This document shows positions 47,440-56,907 of a stretch of 64,000 nt of DNA, piece after piece. The DNA comes from Gemmiger sp. An194 (GTDB taxonomy: Bacteria > Bacillota > Clostridia > Oscillospirales > Ruminococcaceae). The notes beneath the pieces are model-generated. The model saw only the letters and a program-made list of their open reading frames with translations, did no database searches and was not told the origin of the DNA. Made by a program: the position numbers and the translations under genes. Each line of letters starts with the position of its first letter. Positions within the stretch are counted from its first letter, which is position 1. The DNA lies in assembly GCF_002160145.1 (NCBI RefSeq), contig NZ_NFKA01000001.1, positions 124,001 to 188,000 of the forward strand, written 5' to 3'.

Positions 47440-49107
47440 ATGACGCAACAAGACATTTTGGCCCGGCTGCGGCGGCTGCCCGGCGGGGTGTTCTGGCTGC
47501 TGGGCTGGCTGTGTGCCTGTGCCGGGGCCGTGTGCTTTGCCTATTACTGGCGGGTGTTTTATTATCTGGAGGGCCGCATCGCGGCGCTGCCTCTCACCGC
47601 GGCAATGGTGGGCCTGGCCAGCCTGGCGACCCTGGCGGTGTTTTTGCTGGTGCGCTTTGTCAAACAGCTGGACACCAAGGCCGCAATTTGCATTTTTTTG
47701 TGCGGCGCGCTGTTCTGCTTTGCCAACCCGCCCCTGCAAACGCCGGACGAGACCAACCACTTTCTGCGCAGCTATTCGCTGAGCCTGGGGCATTTTGACT
47801 TCGATGCCAACCGCACCTATCCGGACGACGTGGCCAAGCTGGTAGAAAGCTTCCCTGGAGCCTGGGTGAACAGCCACACCAGCCAGGGTATGACCACCGA
47901 CGAGGACGGCAACCCCAGCGTGTACACCACCGAGGGCTATGCCCTCAAGCAGCAGGGCGAGGGCGGGCCGGTGAGCGGCGTGGCCGACGGCTTTGCCGCC
48001 TACTTTGACGGCCAGCCCACCGAAAATCCGGTGAGCGAGCCCTATTTCTTCATGACCATCTCCATGGCGCCCCAGGCGCTGGGCATTCTGGTGGCCCGAC
48101 TGCTGGGCTTCGGCGCGCTGGGCTGCATGTACGCCGCCCGGCTGGCGAATCTGGCCGCCTATGCGGCGCTGTGCTGGCTGGCGCTGCGCAACTGCAGGCG
48201 CTACAAGCCGGTGTTCCTGGCCTTTATGCTGCTGCCCCTGAGCCTGTATATGGCCGCCTCGGTGAGCTATGACGCCACCCTGCTGGGCTTTTACTATCTG
48301 GTGGCCAGCTTCTACTGCAAGGATGAGATCACCGACCGGGACATCGGGCTGTTCCTGTTTGCCTTTGTGATGATGAACGTGGCCAAGCCCTATATCAACC
48401 TGCTGTGGCTGGTGCTGCCCATCGTGCTGCCCAAGAGCGCCTGGAAGACCCGCTGGAAGAAGTGGCAGCTGGCGGCGGCCTGCCTGGTGGGCGGCTTTGC
48501 CCTGGGTAAGTTCTTCGACTGGTACGGCACCGTCTTCCGCTATAACTATCCCTACGTGGGGCGGCAGATCGCCGGGGCCGGTGAGGTGAGTCAGCTGGCG
48601 TTCATCCTCTCGAACCCGCTGCGTTACATCGCGGTGCTGCTGGGTACCTTCTACGAGAACAAATTCTACGTGGGCCAGATGGGCCTGTTCGGTGCGCTGG
48701 ATCTGGAGGTGCCCTTCATCAGCCTTGTCAGCCCCATGCTGCTGTTGTTCGGCGCGGTGCTGTCGGTGCATGAGAAGAGCAGCCTGAAGCCCGCGCCCGC
48801 GCTGGGCCTGGGCGCGCTGAGCGTGCTGTACATCACCGGCGCGGCCACTGCCATGTATATCACCAGTACGCCGGTGGGCATGATCCGCATCATCGGTGTG
48901 CAGGCGCGGTACTTCCTGCCCGCGTTCCTGATGCTCACGGTGCTGCTGGCGGCGGTGCTCAGCCACGTGCTGGAGCCGCGCCTTGCCGCGGGGCAGAAAA
49001 AGCCCCAGGCGGTGGCGCTGTGGACCTTTGCCGCCTTCGGCATGCTGGGCGCGGTGCTGCTGTTCCAGCATTACTTCATCGGGCCGGTATTCGTTTTGCC
49101 CGGCTGA
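47440..49107 (+). CDS. DUF2142 family polytopic membrane protein
   Basis: 555 residues with about twelve membrane helices. The DUF2142 signature PLQTPDETNHFLRSY lies in the first large outer loop (about 100-115), where its acidic residues could act as in GT-C glycosyltransferases; SVSYDATLLG follows later. Members occur in glycan loci and are believed to be lipid-carrier-dependent transferases or polymerases. AAAAGGAA precedes the ATG at 47440. It could supply the Wzy-like or GT-C step of the locus. Confidence 0.75.
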   Translation: MTQQDILARLRRLPGGVFWLLGWLCACAGAVCFAYYWRVFYYLEGRIAALPLTAAMVGLASLATLAVFLLVRFVKQLDTKAAICIFLCGALFCFANPPLQTPDETNHFLRSYSLSLGHFDFDANRTYPDDVAKLVESFPGAWVNSHTSQGMTTDEDGNPSVYTTEGYALKQQGEGGPVSGVADGFAAYFDGQPTENPVSEPYFFMTISMAPQALGILVARLLGFGALGCMYAARLANLAAYAALCWLALRNCRRYKPVFLAFMLLPLSLYMAASVSYDATLLGFYYLVASFYCKDEITDRDIGLFLFAFVMMNVAKPYINLLWLVLPIVLPKSAWKTRWKKWQLAAACLVGGFALGKFFDWYGTVFRYNYPYVGRQIAGAGEVSQLAFILSNPLRYIAVLLGTFYENKFYVGQMGLFGALDLEVPFISLVSPMLLLFGAVLSVHEKSSLKPAPALGLGALSVLYITGAATAMYITSTPVGMIRIIGVQARYFLPAFLMLTVLLAAVLSHVLEPRLAAGQKKPQAVALWTFAAFGMLGAVLLFQHYFIGPVFVLPG

Positions 49108-49145
49108 CCGATTTTTGATTTGACTGAAAAGGGGGAAAACGCGGG

Positions 49146-51164
49146 ATGGTGATGGTAACGATCAGCGGATTCCTGGCGCTGGCGGCCATTGGGCTGTACA
49201 GCGCCTTCCTGGCCCGGCTCTGCCGGGCGGATGCCGCCCTGTTTGCGCTGCCGGTGATCGGCGGCGGGGCGGTGTGGCTCTGCCTTTGGGGCTTTGTTGG
49301 CCTTTTGCCGGTGGGCGGCTGGCTGTTTTATCTGGGCGCGGCGGCGCTTGTAGCTGTTCTGCTGGCCCGCCGACGGCTGGCCGAAACGCTGGAGACCCTG
49401 TTCACACCGGCCTTCGGTGTGTTCCTGGCGGCCAGTGTGTTCTTTCTGGTGGTGTTTTCCATCACCCGGCCGGAGTTTGCCCAGAACGATGAATTTACCC
49501 TGTGGGGCTCCGCCGCCAAGCTGACCAAGCTGCAGAACGTGCTGCATCCGGCAGCTCATGGCAACCTGTTGGCCAAGGCCTCCAACCCGGGCATGATGCT
49601 GGTGGTCTACCTGTTCCAGTTCTTCAGCGCCGGGTTCTCGGAGTGGAGCGCCTATTTTGCCTACGACGCCATGCTGGCCGCGGCGGTGGCCGCCATGGCC
49701 GCGCTGGCGGGCAAACGCTGGAGCAGCACCCTGGTGCTGGCAGGCTGCGGCTTTCTGCTGCCCTACTTTTTCAGCGCCCCCTCGGTGGGCGAGCTGTCCA
49801 CCGTGTACCTCTCGGTGTTGGGCGATCTGCCCCTGGGTTTTGTGTTCGGGGCCACGGTCTGCCTGTATTTTGCGCTAAAAGAGAAAAAATGCTGCCTGCC
49901 GGTGCTGCTGGTGCAGGTGAGCTTTCTGACCCTCATCAAGGACATGGGCCTGGCCTATGCTCTGATCGCGGTGGGCCTGATCTGCGCGGATGCCCTGTTC
50001 ACCGGGCCACTGGCGGGCTTTGGCCGCCGGCTGGCCAAGGTGGTGGGCGGCGCTGTGCTGCTGGCCGTTCCGGTGGCGGGCTTTTATCTGGGTTGGACCC
50101 GCTATGTGGCGGCCATGACCGGCGCGGACAAAACCACCGTGGGCAGCGGCGACGCGGCCATGAGCCAGGGGGCAGCCATTCTGTCCGGCGTACGGCAGTT
50201 GCTGGGAATGGAAGAACCCACCGAAAAGTTCACCCAGGTGAGCGCCCTGATGCTGAAAAGCCCGGTGAGCGTGCCGGTCTGCCTTCTGGGCGGCGGCGCG
50301 CTGGCACTGGCGGCTATCTTCCTTGTGCTGGCTGTGGTGTTCCTTGCCCGGAAAGAGGGGGAGGAGCGCCGCCGCCCGGTGGTGCTGGCGGTGTTCGGCA
50401 CCCTGGCACTGGTGGCCTTTCTGGTGTTTCACCTGTTTTTGTACGTGTTCAACTTCAAGGACCCGGAGGCGCTGCAGCTGAAGGATTATATCCGCTACAT
50501 CGGGCCCTATTATCTGGGCTTTTTCCTGATGGCGCTGGGCCTTCTGGCCCGGGCGGGCTTTGGCGGCGCGTGGGCCAAGCTGGCCCGGCTGGCCGCTGTG
50601 GGTGTGCTGGCGGTGTTCTGTGTGCTGATCGGCTGGCGGGGCGTGCCCGCCGCGGGCTTCTGGAACTATCCCCACGTGGTCTACGCGGTGCGGGATGACG
50701 TGAAGGAGCGGGCCGGGCAGGTGAACGACCTGCTGGATTGGGACGACACCATTCTGCTCATCAGCCAGGGTGACGACGCCACCCGCTGGAACTACTTCGG
50801 CTATGACCTGAATGCCACGCTGGCCCGGGGTTTCGGCGGCTTCGGCTACGGCCACGAGGGCGACTGGAGCTGGGACACCACCCATATGAATCTGGTGGAC
50901 CCGGCCCGTGCCCAGGAGGGCATGCCGGAGGTATACCCCTACCAGACCGTCTGCACGGCGGACGATCTGCGCCTGTTCCTGCTGGACAAGCGCTACACCC
51001 ACATCCTCATCGACGAGAGCGACGATTACATCGCCGGAACCATCGGCCCCGCCTTCGGCATCGACGATCTGCCCGACCGGCGCACCGATTCGGTGATCCT
51101 GCTGCGGGTGGAGTATGAGGGCGACACCGTGCGCTGGGTGCGCGAGGAAGGAGGCGCGGCATGA
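49146..51164 (+). CDS. Large GT-C-like membrane protein, copy 1
   Basis: 672 residues: about twelve membrane helices (1-510) and a C-terminal outer domain (about 515-672). The first large loop carries QNDEFTLWGSAAKL (Asp115, Glu116), a place where GT-C enzymes hold their acidic catalytic pair. The outer domain has LISQGDDATRWNYF and YTHILIDESDDYIAG. The same features recur in the gene at 51838, at matching positions, so the two are paralogues. The stop overlaps the next start (ATGA). A lipid-phosphate-sugar transferase or ligase acting outside the membrane is likely. Confidence 0.65.
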   Translation: MVMVTISGFLALAAIGLYSAFLARLCRADAALFALPVIGGGAVWLCLWGFVGLLPVGGWLFYLGAAALVAVLLARRRLAETLETLFTPAFGVFLAASVFFLVVFSITRPEFAQNDEFTLWGSAAKLTKLQNVLHPAAHGNLLAKASNPGMMLVVYLFQFFSAGFSEWSAYFAYDAMLAAAVAAMAALAGKRWSSTLVLAGCGFLLPYFFSAPSVGELSTVYLSVLGDLPLGFVFGATVCLYFALKEKKCCLPVLLVQVSFLTLIKDMGLAYALIAVGLICADALFTGPLAGFGRRLAKVVGGAVLLAVPVAGFYLGWTRYVAAMTGADKTTVGSGDAAMSQGAAILSGVRQLLGMEEPTEKFTQVSALMLKSPVSVPVCLLGGGALALAAIFLVLAVVFLARKEGEERRRPVVLAVFGTLALVAFLVFHLFLYVFNFKDPEALQLKDYIRYIGPYYLGFFLMALGLLARAGFGGAWAKLARLAAVGVLAVFCVLIGWRGVPAAGFWNYPHVVYAVRDDVKERAGQVNDLLDWDDTILLISQGDDATRWNYFGYDLNATLARGFGGFGYGHEGDWSWDTTHMNLVDPARAQEGMPEVYPYQTVCTADDLRLFLLDKRYTHILIDESDDYIAGTIGPAFGIDDLPDRRTDSVILLRVEYEGDTVRWVREEGGAA

Positions 51165-51841
51165 AACGACCGATTCGCTGGCTGGCGGCGGCTTATCTTG
51201 CCGTGCTGGCCCTCTGGCTGATTTTTGGCGGGGTAAGCCTTGCCAAAAGCGCCTGGTATGCCCATAAGGGAATGAAGGCGCAGACTGAGCTTGCCTGGCA
51301 GGACCTGACCGGCGTGGGCGTGCAGGAGCTGGAGGGCGAGGAGGAAGGCGTGTGGTACGTCTCCACCGATACCGACCCCCAGCTGCACTGGACCGCCCCG
51401 AACCCGGAAGGGGTTTATCTGGAAACGGTGGAGCTGCGCGTGGAGCAGCTCACCCCCGGCCAGGCGGTGGTGCTTTACTGGAAAGCGCCGGACCAGGCGG
51501 ATTTTTCCGCGGCCCAGATGGTGTATGCACAAAAGACCGCGGATGGCGTGTACCGCTTTGATCTGGGCGGCTGCGTGGTGAGCGAGATCCGCCTGGACCC
51601 GGACAGCGTGGGCGGCGTGACCACCCGCTTTGACGGGGTCACCCTGAACCCGGCCGAGGGCTGGTACACCGCCTTTGTTCCCACCGCCACCGGCCTTGTG
51701 CTGGGGCTGCTGGTACCGCCGGTAATTGTGGCGGTGCTGTGGGAGCTGTGGGCGGTATTGGAGCCTGAGCCGTTCCGGGAATCGGCGCGCATTGCACGCC
51801 GGAAGCCCCGGGGCGGAAGTGCCTTTAAAAAGGAGAAATGA
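51161..51841 (+). CDS. Small membrane partner protein, copy 1
   Basis: 226 residues with one helix at each end (about 8-28 and 172-195) around an outer domain of about 140 residues that looks all-beta (LETVELRVEQLTPGQAVVLYW, FDLGGCVVSEIRLDP). It overlaps both neighbours by 4 bases, so it is made in step with the large proteins. A second copy at 53865 follows the second large gene. I recognise no family; a carbohydrate-binding or scaffold subunit is inferred from context only. Confidence 0.6.
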   Translation: MKRPIRWLAAAYLAVLALWLIFGGVSLAKSAWYAHKGMKAQTELAWQDLTGVGVQELEGEEEGVWYVSTDTDPQLHWTAPNPEGVYLETVELRVEQLTPGQAVVLYWKAPDQADFSAAQMVYAQKTADGVYRFDLGGCVVSEIRLDPDSVGGVTTRFDGVTLNPAEGWYTAFVPTATGLVLGLLVPPVIVAVLWELWAVLEPEPFRESARIARRKPRGGSAFKKEK

Positions 51842-53868
51842 GCTTGCAGTATTTTGATCTGGTTTTGAGTTTTACGGCCCTGTTCGGCCTGTGCGCTTTC
51901 CTTACCCTGAAGGCCCGGCTGCACAGTGCGCTGGCTCCGCTTGCCGCGCTGGGCATTACCGGCATCTGGTTTACCCTGGCGGGTGTGGCGGATCTGCTGG
52001 TGGCGGGCGGCTGGGTGTTCTATCTGGCGGCCTGGGGCCTGGGCATCTTTGCCCTGGTGACCAAACGCAGCGAGGCCCGGCGGCTGCTCAGCCCCGGCGC
52101 GGTGGTGTTCTGGGGGCTGGCTGTCAGCTTCGCGGTGTATTTTTCCGTCCGCCAGCCCATGTTCCATGATTTTGACGAGTTCAGCTTCTGGGGCCCGGCG
52201 GCGCAGATGACCAGTACCACCGATCATCTGTATACCATCTGTGAATACGGTACCCCCTGGCAGGCCACCCAGAACTGCGGACTGATCGTGCTGAGCTACT
52301 TTGTGCAGTTCTTCGGCACCTTCGCGCCCTTCAAGGTGTATCTGGCCTACGACCTGCTGCTGTTCGCCTGCATTGCGGCATTGGTGGGCGTCATCGGCTT
52401 CAAACACTACCGGCTGGCGCTGCCCATGGCGGTGATCGGTTGGTGCACCCCCTGGTTTTTCACGGTGTATGCCCGTACCGTTGCGGTGGACGACACCTAC
52501 ATGAGCGCCTACGGCGACATCCCCGCCGGTATGCTGGCGGGCGGCGCGGTGGCCATGTGGCTGGCTCTGCGCAGCGAAAAGAGCGCAGGGCCCCGCTGGG
52601 CGGTGCTGCCGGTGCTGGCTTTGATGGCCAACATCAAGGACAACACCTTCCCCATTGCCCTGATCGCGGCGGGCTGCATCGCGGCGGATGCCTTCCTCTT
52701 TGATTACAAGGACCGCTGGAAGGAGGGCCTGGCCCGGCGCTTCGGCTTCGCGGTGCTGTGCCTGGCAGTGCCGCTGGCTCAGTACAAGGTGTGGAGCAGC
52801 TACATTGCGATACTGGTGCAGAAAAACGCCGAGAGCGGCGGCAGCGGTGTGACCTCTTTGAGCCCCTTCGGCGCGGCGCTGCAGGGAACGAAAATGCTGC
52901 TGGGCCTGTCGGTGCCGGAGGAGTACGCCGCCCGGCAGGAGCAGTTCTTTGCTGCCATCCGGAACATGTGGGCGGCCTTCCTGAGCAAGGAACGGCTGGT
53001 GTCCATGGTTGGGCAGGGCGTTCTGGTGACCGGCCTGATTCTGGGCATGTTCGTGATTGCCCTGGTGTTTGCAAAAGGCATGCGTCAGCGGCTGCGGGTG
53101 CTGTGCTGGATGGGCTTGAGCACCCTGGGCTTTGCGGCTTACAGCTATGTGATCACCATCAGCTACGGCTTCATCTTCAAGGACTTCCAGGCGGAGGTTC
53201 TGGACGCTTACAACCGCTATATGTACACCTATTACATCGCCTGGTTTGTGATCGCAGCGGCGGTGCTGGCCTGGGTGGTGCAGACCGGCCGCTGGCGGCT
53301 TCTGGGCCAGGCGGGGGCGCTGGCCTTTGCCTGCCTGATGCTGCTGCGGGTGAACATGATGGTGCTGCCCCAGATGAGCGTGCTGGGCTTTTCCGACGCC
53401 ACCTTTGCGGACCAGTACCTGATCATGGAAAAGGTGGACGCGGTGAAGGCCCAGATCGACGAGGACGACCGCATCTTCTTTGTGAGCCAGGGCGACGACG
53501 GCCTGCTCTGGTTCACCTACAGCTGCTACTTCCAGCCCAATATTCTGGATTACAGCGGCTGGGAGCTGGACGAGGAGACCGGCCTGTACGGCGCGGGCGG
53601 CGGTACCTTCTGTCTGCCCGAGAATATGCCCGAAGTCAAGGAGGGCGGCGCGCTTTACTTCCACGCCTACCGCACCGAGGACTTTGCAAAGGCCGTGGCT
53701 GAGAGCGGCTGCGAATACATCTTTGTGGACAAGCTGGACGCGGGCTTTGTGGCCGGATACGGCAGCCTGTTCACCGATGGCCTGGCTGCTGCCGAAAACG
53801 GCGAGACGCTGCTCTACCGCATTGCCCCGGGCGGCTATGAGCCGGTTGCGATGGAGGTGCCCCGATGA
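51838..53868 (+). CDS. Large GT-C-like membrane protein, copy 2
   Basis: 676 residues of the same design as copy 1: helices 1 to about 510, loop motif DFDEFSFWGPAAQM (Asp113), and C-terminal outer domain with FVSQGDDGLLWFTY and CEYIFVDKLDAGFVAG. Overall identity to copy 1 is low, so the duplication is old and the two may use different substrates. It overlaps the genes on both sides by 4 bases. Confidence 0.65.
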   Translation: MSLQYFDLVLSFTALFGLCAFLTLKARLHSALAPLAALGITGIWFTLAGVADLLVAGGWVFYLAAWGLGIFALVTKRSEARRLLSPGAVVFWGLAVSFAVYFSVRQPMFHDFDEFSFWGPAAQMTSTTDHLYTICEYGTPWQATQNCGLIVLSYFVQFFGTFAPFKVYLAYDLLLFACIAALVGVIGFKHYRLALPMAVIGWCTPWFFTVYARTVAVDDTYMSAYGDIPAGMLAGGAVAMWLALRSEKSAGPRWAVLPVLALMANIKDNTFPIALIAAGCIAADAFLFDYKDRWKEGLARRFGFAVLCLAVPLAQYKVWSSYIAILVQKNAESGGSGVTSLSPFGAALQGTKMLLGLSVPEEYAARQEQFFAAIRNMWAAFLSKERLVSMVGQGVLVTGLILGMFVIALVFAKGMRQRLRVLCWMGLSTLGFAAYSYVITISYGFIFKDFQAEVLDAYNRYMYTYYIAWFVIAAAVLAWVVQTGRWRLLGQAGALAFACLMLLRVNMMVLPQMSVLGFSDATFADQYLIMEKVDAVKAQIDEDDRIFFVSQGDDGLLWFTYSCYFQPNILDYSGWELDEETGLYGAGGGTFCLPENMPEVKEGGALYFHAYRTEDFAKAVAESGCEYIFVDKLDAGFVAGYGSLFTDGLAAAENGETLLYRIAPGGYEPVAMEVPR

Positions 53869-54509
53869 TTCCGAAACTGAAACAATGGCTGGAACGCCCG
53901 GCCTTTCTGCCCCTTGTGTGCTATGCGGCGGCGCTGATCGTCTGGCTGGGGGGCAGCGTCTGGAGCCTTGGAACGGATATGATCGCCAAGGCGGGCGGAA
54001 GTCTTTACCAGTGTGAGCTTACCCTGGAGAATTTTGAACTGGTGGACATGCAGCTGCTGGAGGACGGCAGCTACATCACCACCAGCGGCGACCCCCAGAT
54101 GATCTGGCACAATACCGACGGCATGACGGTGCGCACCCTGCGCCTGACGGCCAGCTTCGACCGCAGCCCCCGGGAGATGTGCCTGTATTACACAAACGCT
54201 GAGGGCGAGCCCTTCAGTGTGAACAAGCGGGTTTTTGCCGCCCAGCAGGACGATGGCAGCTATGTGTACACCCTGCCGCAGGGCAGCATTGCCGCCCTGC
54301 GGCTGGACCCCTGCAGCCCGGAGGAGGAAAAGCCGGTGACCATGACCTTTTCCGGCTTTTCCATGAACGAGCCGGCCAGCGTGGTCAGCTACTTTGCCCC
54401 CGGCTGGTACGGGGCCATGGAACTTGTGCTTTACCCGGGGCTTTGTGCCTGCGCGTTGTCGCTGGCTCAGAGCGCCTGGCAAACATATCAAACAAAGAAA
54501 AAGCGCTGA
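53865..54509 (+). CDS. Small membrane partner protein, copy 2
   Basis: 214 residues, with helices near 17-37 and 177-200 and an outer domain with the same beta pattern as copy 1 (SGDPQMIWHNTDG aligns with DTDPQLHWTAPNP; SIAALRLDPCSP aligns with SEIRLDPDSV). It completes the second large-small pair. The gap of 59 bases to legC contains a small hairpin (CCGCTTTCAACAGCGG). Confidence 0.6.
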   Translation: MIPKLKQWLERPAFLPLVCYAAALIVWLGGSVWSLGTDMIAKAGGSLYQCELTLENFELVDMQLLEDGSYITTSGDPQMIWHNTDGMTVRTLRLTASFDRSPREMCLYYTNAEGEPFSVNKRVFAAQQDDGSYVYTLPQGSIAALRLDPCSPEEEKPVTMTFSGFSMNEPASVVSYFAPGWYGAMELVLYPGLCACALSLAQSAWQTYQTKKKR

Positions 54510-54568
54510 GTGCCGCTTTCAACAGCGGCCCGGCGCCAGCCCAATCTTTGGAAAAGAGGTTATTGAAA

Positions 54569-55729
54569 ATGGCAAACTTTATTCCTTTGTCCGTTCCCAA
54601 TTTTTCCGGCAAGGAGAAAGAATATGTGAACGACGCGGTGGTCAGCGAGTGGGTGTCCACCGGCGGCAGCAAGGTGGGCGACTTTGAAAAGGCCATCGCC
54701 GACTATGTGCACATGGACCGGGCCGTAGCCTGCAACTGCGGCTCCTCCGGCCTGCACCTGGCCATGCTGATCTCCGGCGTGGGCATGGGCGACGAGGTGA
54801 TCGTGCCCACCCTCACCTTCATTGCCGCGGTCAACCCGGTGCGCTATGCCAATGCCGAGCCGGTGTTCATCGGCTGTGACGACAGCCTGTGCATGGACCC
54901 CGCCGCCGCCGAGCGCTTCTGCAAAGAGGAGTGCCATATGGAAGGCGGCAAGCTGATCAACAACACCTCCGGCCGCCATGTGAAGGCTCTGCTGGTGGTG
55001 CACGTGTTCGGCAACATGGCGGATATGGTGGAGTTTACCCGCATCGCCAGGGAATACAACCTGATCCTGATCGAGGATGCCACCGAGGCTCTGGGCACCT
55101 ACTACACCAGCGGTCCCTTCGCGGGCAAGTACGCCGGTACCATCGGTGACGTGGGCGTTTACAGCTTCAACGGCAACAAGCTCATCACCACCGGCAGCGG
55201 CGGCATGGTGGTCTCCAACCATCCGGATTGGGCCGAGCATGCAAAGCACCTGTCCACCCAGGCCAAGGCCGACGAGCTGCAGTTTTTGCACGACGAGGTG
55301 GGCTACAACTACCGCCTGACCAATCTGCAGGCGGCGCTGGGCCTGGCTCAGATCGAGCAGGTGGAGGGCTTCATCGCCCACAAGCATGAGATGTGGCAGA
55401 TGTACAAGGACGCGCTGGACGGCAAGAACGGCTACCGCATCCTGCCCTTCCGGGACGACTGCACCCGCTCCAACAAGTGGTTCTTCTCGCTGTATCTGGA
55501 GGACCCCCGCCACCAGCGTGACGCCATCATTCAGGCGCTGAAGGAGCAGAAGATCCAGACCCGGCCGGTGTGGGCGCTGATCCACGAGCAGGCGGACTAC
55601 GGCAAAAACCAGGTGTTCAGCGACGAGAAGGCCCAGGACTATCGGGCCAAGATCGTGAACCTGCCCTGCTCCACCAATCTGACCCGCGAGGACTGCCAGC
55701 GGGTCATCGACGCGCTGCTGGCGCTGTAA
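54569..55729 (+). CDS. legC: LegC-like PLP-dependent aminotransferase
   Basis: 386 residues from the ATG at 54569 (AAAAGAGGT upstream). Fold-type I sugar aminotransferase of the DegT/DnrJ family: CNCGSSGLHLAML, then IEDATEALGT and the Schiff-base Lys in SFNGNKLITTGSGGMV. The N-terminal IPLSVPNFSGKEKEYVNDAV is typical of the LegC group that pairs with LegB. It aminates C4 of the 4-keto sugar in the legionaminic pathway. The next gene starts 31 bases on. Confidence 0.88.
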   Translation: MANFIPLSVPNFSGKEKEYVNDAVVSEWVSTGGSKVGDFEKAIADYVHMDRAVACNCGSSGLHLAMLISGVGMGDEVIVPTLTFIAAVNPVRYANAEPVFIGCDDSLCMDPAAAERFCKEECHMEGGKLINNTSGRHVKALLVVHVFGNMADMVEFTRIAREYNLILIEDATEALGTYYTSGPFAGKYAGTIGDVGVYSFNGNKLITTGSGGMVVSNHPDWAEHAKHLSTQAKADELQFLHDEVGYNYRLTNLQAALGLAQIEQVEGFIAHKHEMWQMYKDALDGKNGYRILPFRDDCTRSNKWFFSLYLEDPRHQRDAIIQALKEQKIQTRPVWALIHEQADYGKNQVFSDEKAQDYRAKIVNLPCSTNLTREDCQRVIDALLAL

Positions 55730-55760
55730 CAATACATCCACGAAAGAGAGGCGAGCGCCC

Positions 55761-56810
55761 ATGCTGCGCATCGACGAGCTGCTGATCGATGAAAATACCA
55801 GTGTGCTGAATACCCTGAAAAAGCTGGACGAGACCGGCCAGCGCATCCTGTTCATTGCCCCGGAGGGCAAGCTGGCGGCGGCGGTGACCGACGGCGACAT
55901 CCGCAAGTACATCCTGCGGGGCGGCGCGCTGGAGGGCCCGCTGCGCGAGGCCGCCAACTACCACCCCAAAAGCCTGCCCCTGGAGCAGCGCGGCCGCGCC
56001 CGGGCCTACATTGAAGAGCAGGGCATCGATGCCTTGCCCCTGCTGGACAAGCAGGGCCGCATTGTGGACATCATCTTCACCAGCGGCGTGGACCTGGACA
56101 ACCGCACCTGCGCCGGGCTGCCGGTGGTCATTATGGCCGGCGGTCTGGGCACCCGCCTGTACCCCTATACCAAGATCCTGCCCAAGCCTCTGATCCCGGT
56201 GGGCGAGCGCCCCATCCTGGAGCTCATCATCGACCGCTTCTGCGATTTCGGCTGCACCGATTTCCATCTGGTGGTCAACTATAAAAAGAACATGATCAAG
56301 AGCTACTTCAACGATCTGGAGAAGAGCTATCAGGTTTCCTACGCGGATGAGGACCAGCCTCTGGGCACCGGCGGCGGTCTGTGCCTGTTGAAGGGCAAGC
56401 TGGACCACACCTTCTTTCTGTCCAACTGCGACATCCTGCTGGATGCCGACTACGGCGACATTCTGAACTACCACAAGAGCCAGGGCAACATCATCACCAT
56501 GGTCTGCGCGGTGAAGCACTTCACCGTGCCCTACGGGGTCATCGAGCTGAACAACGACGGCACCATCCAGACCATGCGGGAAAAGCCGGAGATGAACTTC
56601 CTCACCAATACCGGCGTGTATGTGGTGGAGCCCCGCGTGGTGGAGGAGCTGGAGGACGGCAAGAAGCAGGGCTTCACCGACATCATCGAGCACTACCGCT
56701 CCATCGGTGAAAAGGTGGGCGTGTACCCCATCAGCGAGCAGAGCTGGATGGACATGGGCCAGATCGAGGAGCTGGACCACATGCGCCGCCGCCTGGAGGG
56801 CAACAGCTGA
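55761..56810 (+). CDS. ptmE: PtmE-like sugar-1-phosphate nucleotidyltransferase with N-terminal CBS pair
   Basis: 349 residues: two CBS motifs (about 5-115) followed by a nucleotidyltransferase domain with VVIMAGGLGTRLYPYTKILP, then GTGGGLCLLKGKL and FLSNCDILLDADYG. In Campylobacter the protein with this domain order, PtmE, makes the GDP-glucosamine that feeds legionaminic acid synthesis. The CBS pair may sense an adenine nucleotide. It sits between legC and legI. Confidence 0.85.
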   Translation: MLRIDELLIDENTSVLNTLKKLDETGQRILFIAPEGKLAAAVTDGDIRKYILRGGALEGPLREAANYHPKSLPLEQRGRARAYIEEQGIDALPLLDKQGRIVDIIFTSGVDLDNRTCAGLPVVIMAGGLGTRLYPYTKILPKPLIPVGERPILELIIDRFCDFGCTDFHLVVNYKKNMIKSYFNDLEKSYQVSYADEDQPLGTGGGLCLLKGKLDHTFFLSNCDILLDADYGDILNYHKSQGNIITMVCAVKHFTVPYGVIELNNDGTIQTMREKPEMNFLTNTGVYVVEPRVVEELEDGKKQGFTDIIEHYRSIGEKVGVYPISEQSWMDMGQIEELDHMRRRLEGNS

Positions 56811-56907
56811 ATTTCCACAAAACGGCCGCGCCTGCGGTCGAAAACCGATGGGAAACAGTTGAAAAACAAATAAAAATTACGTTTTGTATAAGAAACGGAG
56901 CGATTCC

